From a virus: 21,578 bases of DNA. A model generated the notes under the pieces. The model searched no databases. It had not been told where the DNA came from and saw only the letters and a list, made by a program, of their open reading frames with translations. This document shows positions 21,291 to 21,578 of the stretch, piece after piece. The DNA is taken from positions 1 to 21,578 of the IMG/VR virus record IMGVR_UViG_3300013131_000281; one strand, 5' to 3'. The position numbers and the translations under genes were made by a program. Every line of letters begins with the position of its first letter. Within the stretch, counting starts at the first letter, position 1.

Positions 21291-21578
21291 GGCTTATGTC
21301 CTCAAAGTCGTCGTCTGGTGGCACGCCCATCTCAGCATCCATGGCGGCCAATTCTTCTTCAAAGTTATCCGTTCCGCCTTCCCATTCCTCTTCTGGCTTT
21401 TCAAAGTAGTAATGCGACCAGTAATCGGTCAGCATATCTTCTTCTGTGACGTCCAGATAACGCCGATCTGTAATGGGTAGGTTGTACTTGCGCCTGTACC
21501 AGAACCGCACTGTTCCAGATGCAGCCTTGGCGACGTCTTTACACCGCCGTTCCAGGCTTGCTTCGAAAATCAGCCTCC
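21283..21578 (-). CDS. Small protein upstream of the tape measure (5' end beyond the window)
   Basis: The frame is open to the right edge, leaving the last 97 residues. The C-terminus is very acidic (EKPEEEWEGGTDNFEEELAA, then DDDFEDISHG), and the middle has FWYRRKYNLPITDRRYLDVT. A GTG at 21510 could be an internal start but has no reason to be preferred. The pattern RRKYNLPxTDxRxLDxT just before the tape measure suggests the tail assembly chaperone or its frameshift-extended form. This is inferred from position and general resemblance. The stop overlaps the tape-measure start. Confidence 0.6.
   Translation of the reverse strand, partial: RLIFEASLERRCKDVAKAASGTVRFWYRRKYNLPITDRRYLDVTEEDMLTDYWSHYYFEKPEEEWEGGTDNFEEELAAMDAEMGVPPDDDFEDISHG

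Noticed and set aside
1-21578. Second variable repeat elsewhere in the window
   Set aside because: Scanning for the invariant TR blocks (AAAACCCCAGAGG, CCGCGTTGT, CGGGGCGAG) found only TR and the single VR.
1-21578. CRISPR array, tRNA, rRNA, integrase or insertion sequence
   Set aside because: No regular repeat-spacer pattern, no tRNA-like segment and no transposase or recombinase motifs were seen on either strand.

Overview
The window is a densely packed block of late genes from a tailed bacteriophage or prophage with a contractile (myovirus-type) tail. Every supported gene lies on the minus strand, so the block reads from right to left. Many adjacent genes overlap by a few bases (ATGA-type junctions). 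No integrase, tRNA, rRNA, CRISPR array or insertion sequence was seen. The moderately high GC content and a short intergenic repeat resembling one common in Comamonadaceae genomes suggest a betaproteobacterial (Burkholderiales) host. That host assignment is an inference.

Layout in the direction of transcription: 21578-18243 holds the end of a small gene upstream of the tape measure, then a tape-measure protein with a C-terminal lytic transglycosylase domain. 18246-15420 holds the baseplate hub, the spike, a beta-sandwich protein and a PAAR tip. 15388-12749 is a lysis cassette: an HExxH protein, a four-helix membrane protein, a hemolysin-XhlA-like anchor, a holin candidate, a transglycosylase endolysin with a membrane N-terminus, and nested Rz/Rz1 spanins. 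12695-8122 holds probable neck proteins and a Mu gpF/SPP1 gp7-type minor head protein fused to a barnase/EndoU-like nuclease domain. 8091-4143 is the baseplate wedge: a tail/baseplate protein, a LysM+gp25 fusion, a J-like and an I-like protein. 4098-2363 holds fibre-associated proteins.

The left end (2339-1) is a complete-looking diversity-generating retroelement (DGR), except that the reverse transcriptase runs off the window edge. Its order is: FGE/C-type-lectin variable protein with the variable repeat (VR) at its 3' end, an 8-bp-stem hairpin, avd, the template repeat (TR), a 142-nt spacer, and the reverse transcriptase. TR (692-805) and VR (1274-1387) align over 114 bp without gaps. Of 24 TR adenines (coding strand), 14 differ in VR, while 88 of 90 non-adenine positions are identical. 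This is the signature of adenine-specific mutagenic homing. Because the target follows the tail-fibre genes, the DGR most likely diversifies the phage's receptor-binding tip, as in Bordetella phage BPP-1.

A second pattern is a short motif, GTCGTGAY followed by RCYACC-like sequence (minus strand), found five times and only at gene junctions. At three gene starts it lies exactly 14 nt upstream of an ATG that lacks a clear Shine-Dalgarno sequence. Genes elsewhere in the window mostly have a Shine-Dalgarno or are translationally coupled. It may be a phage-specific promoter, operator or translation signal.
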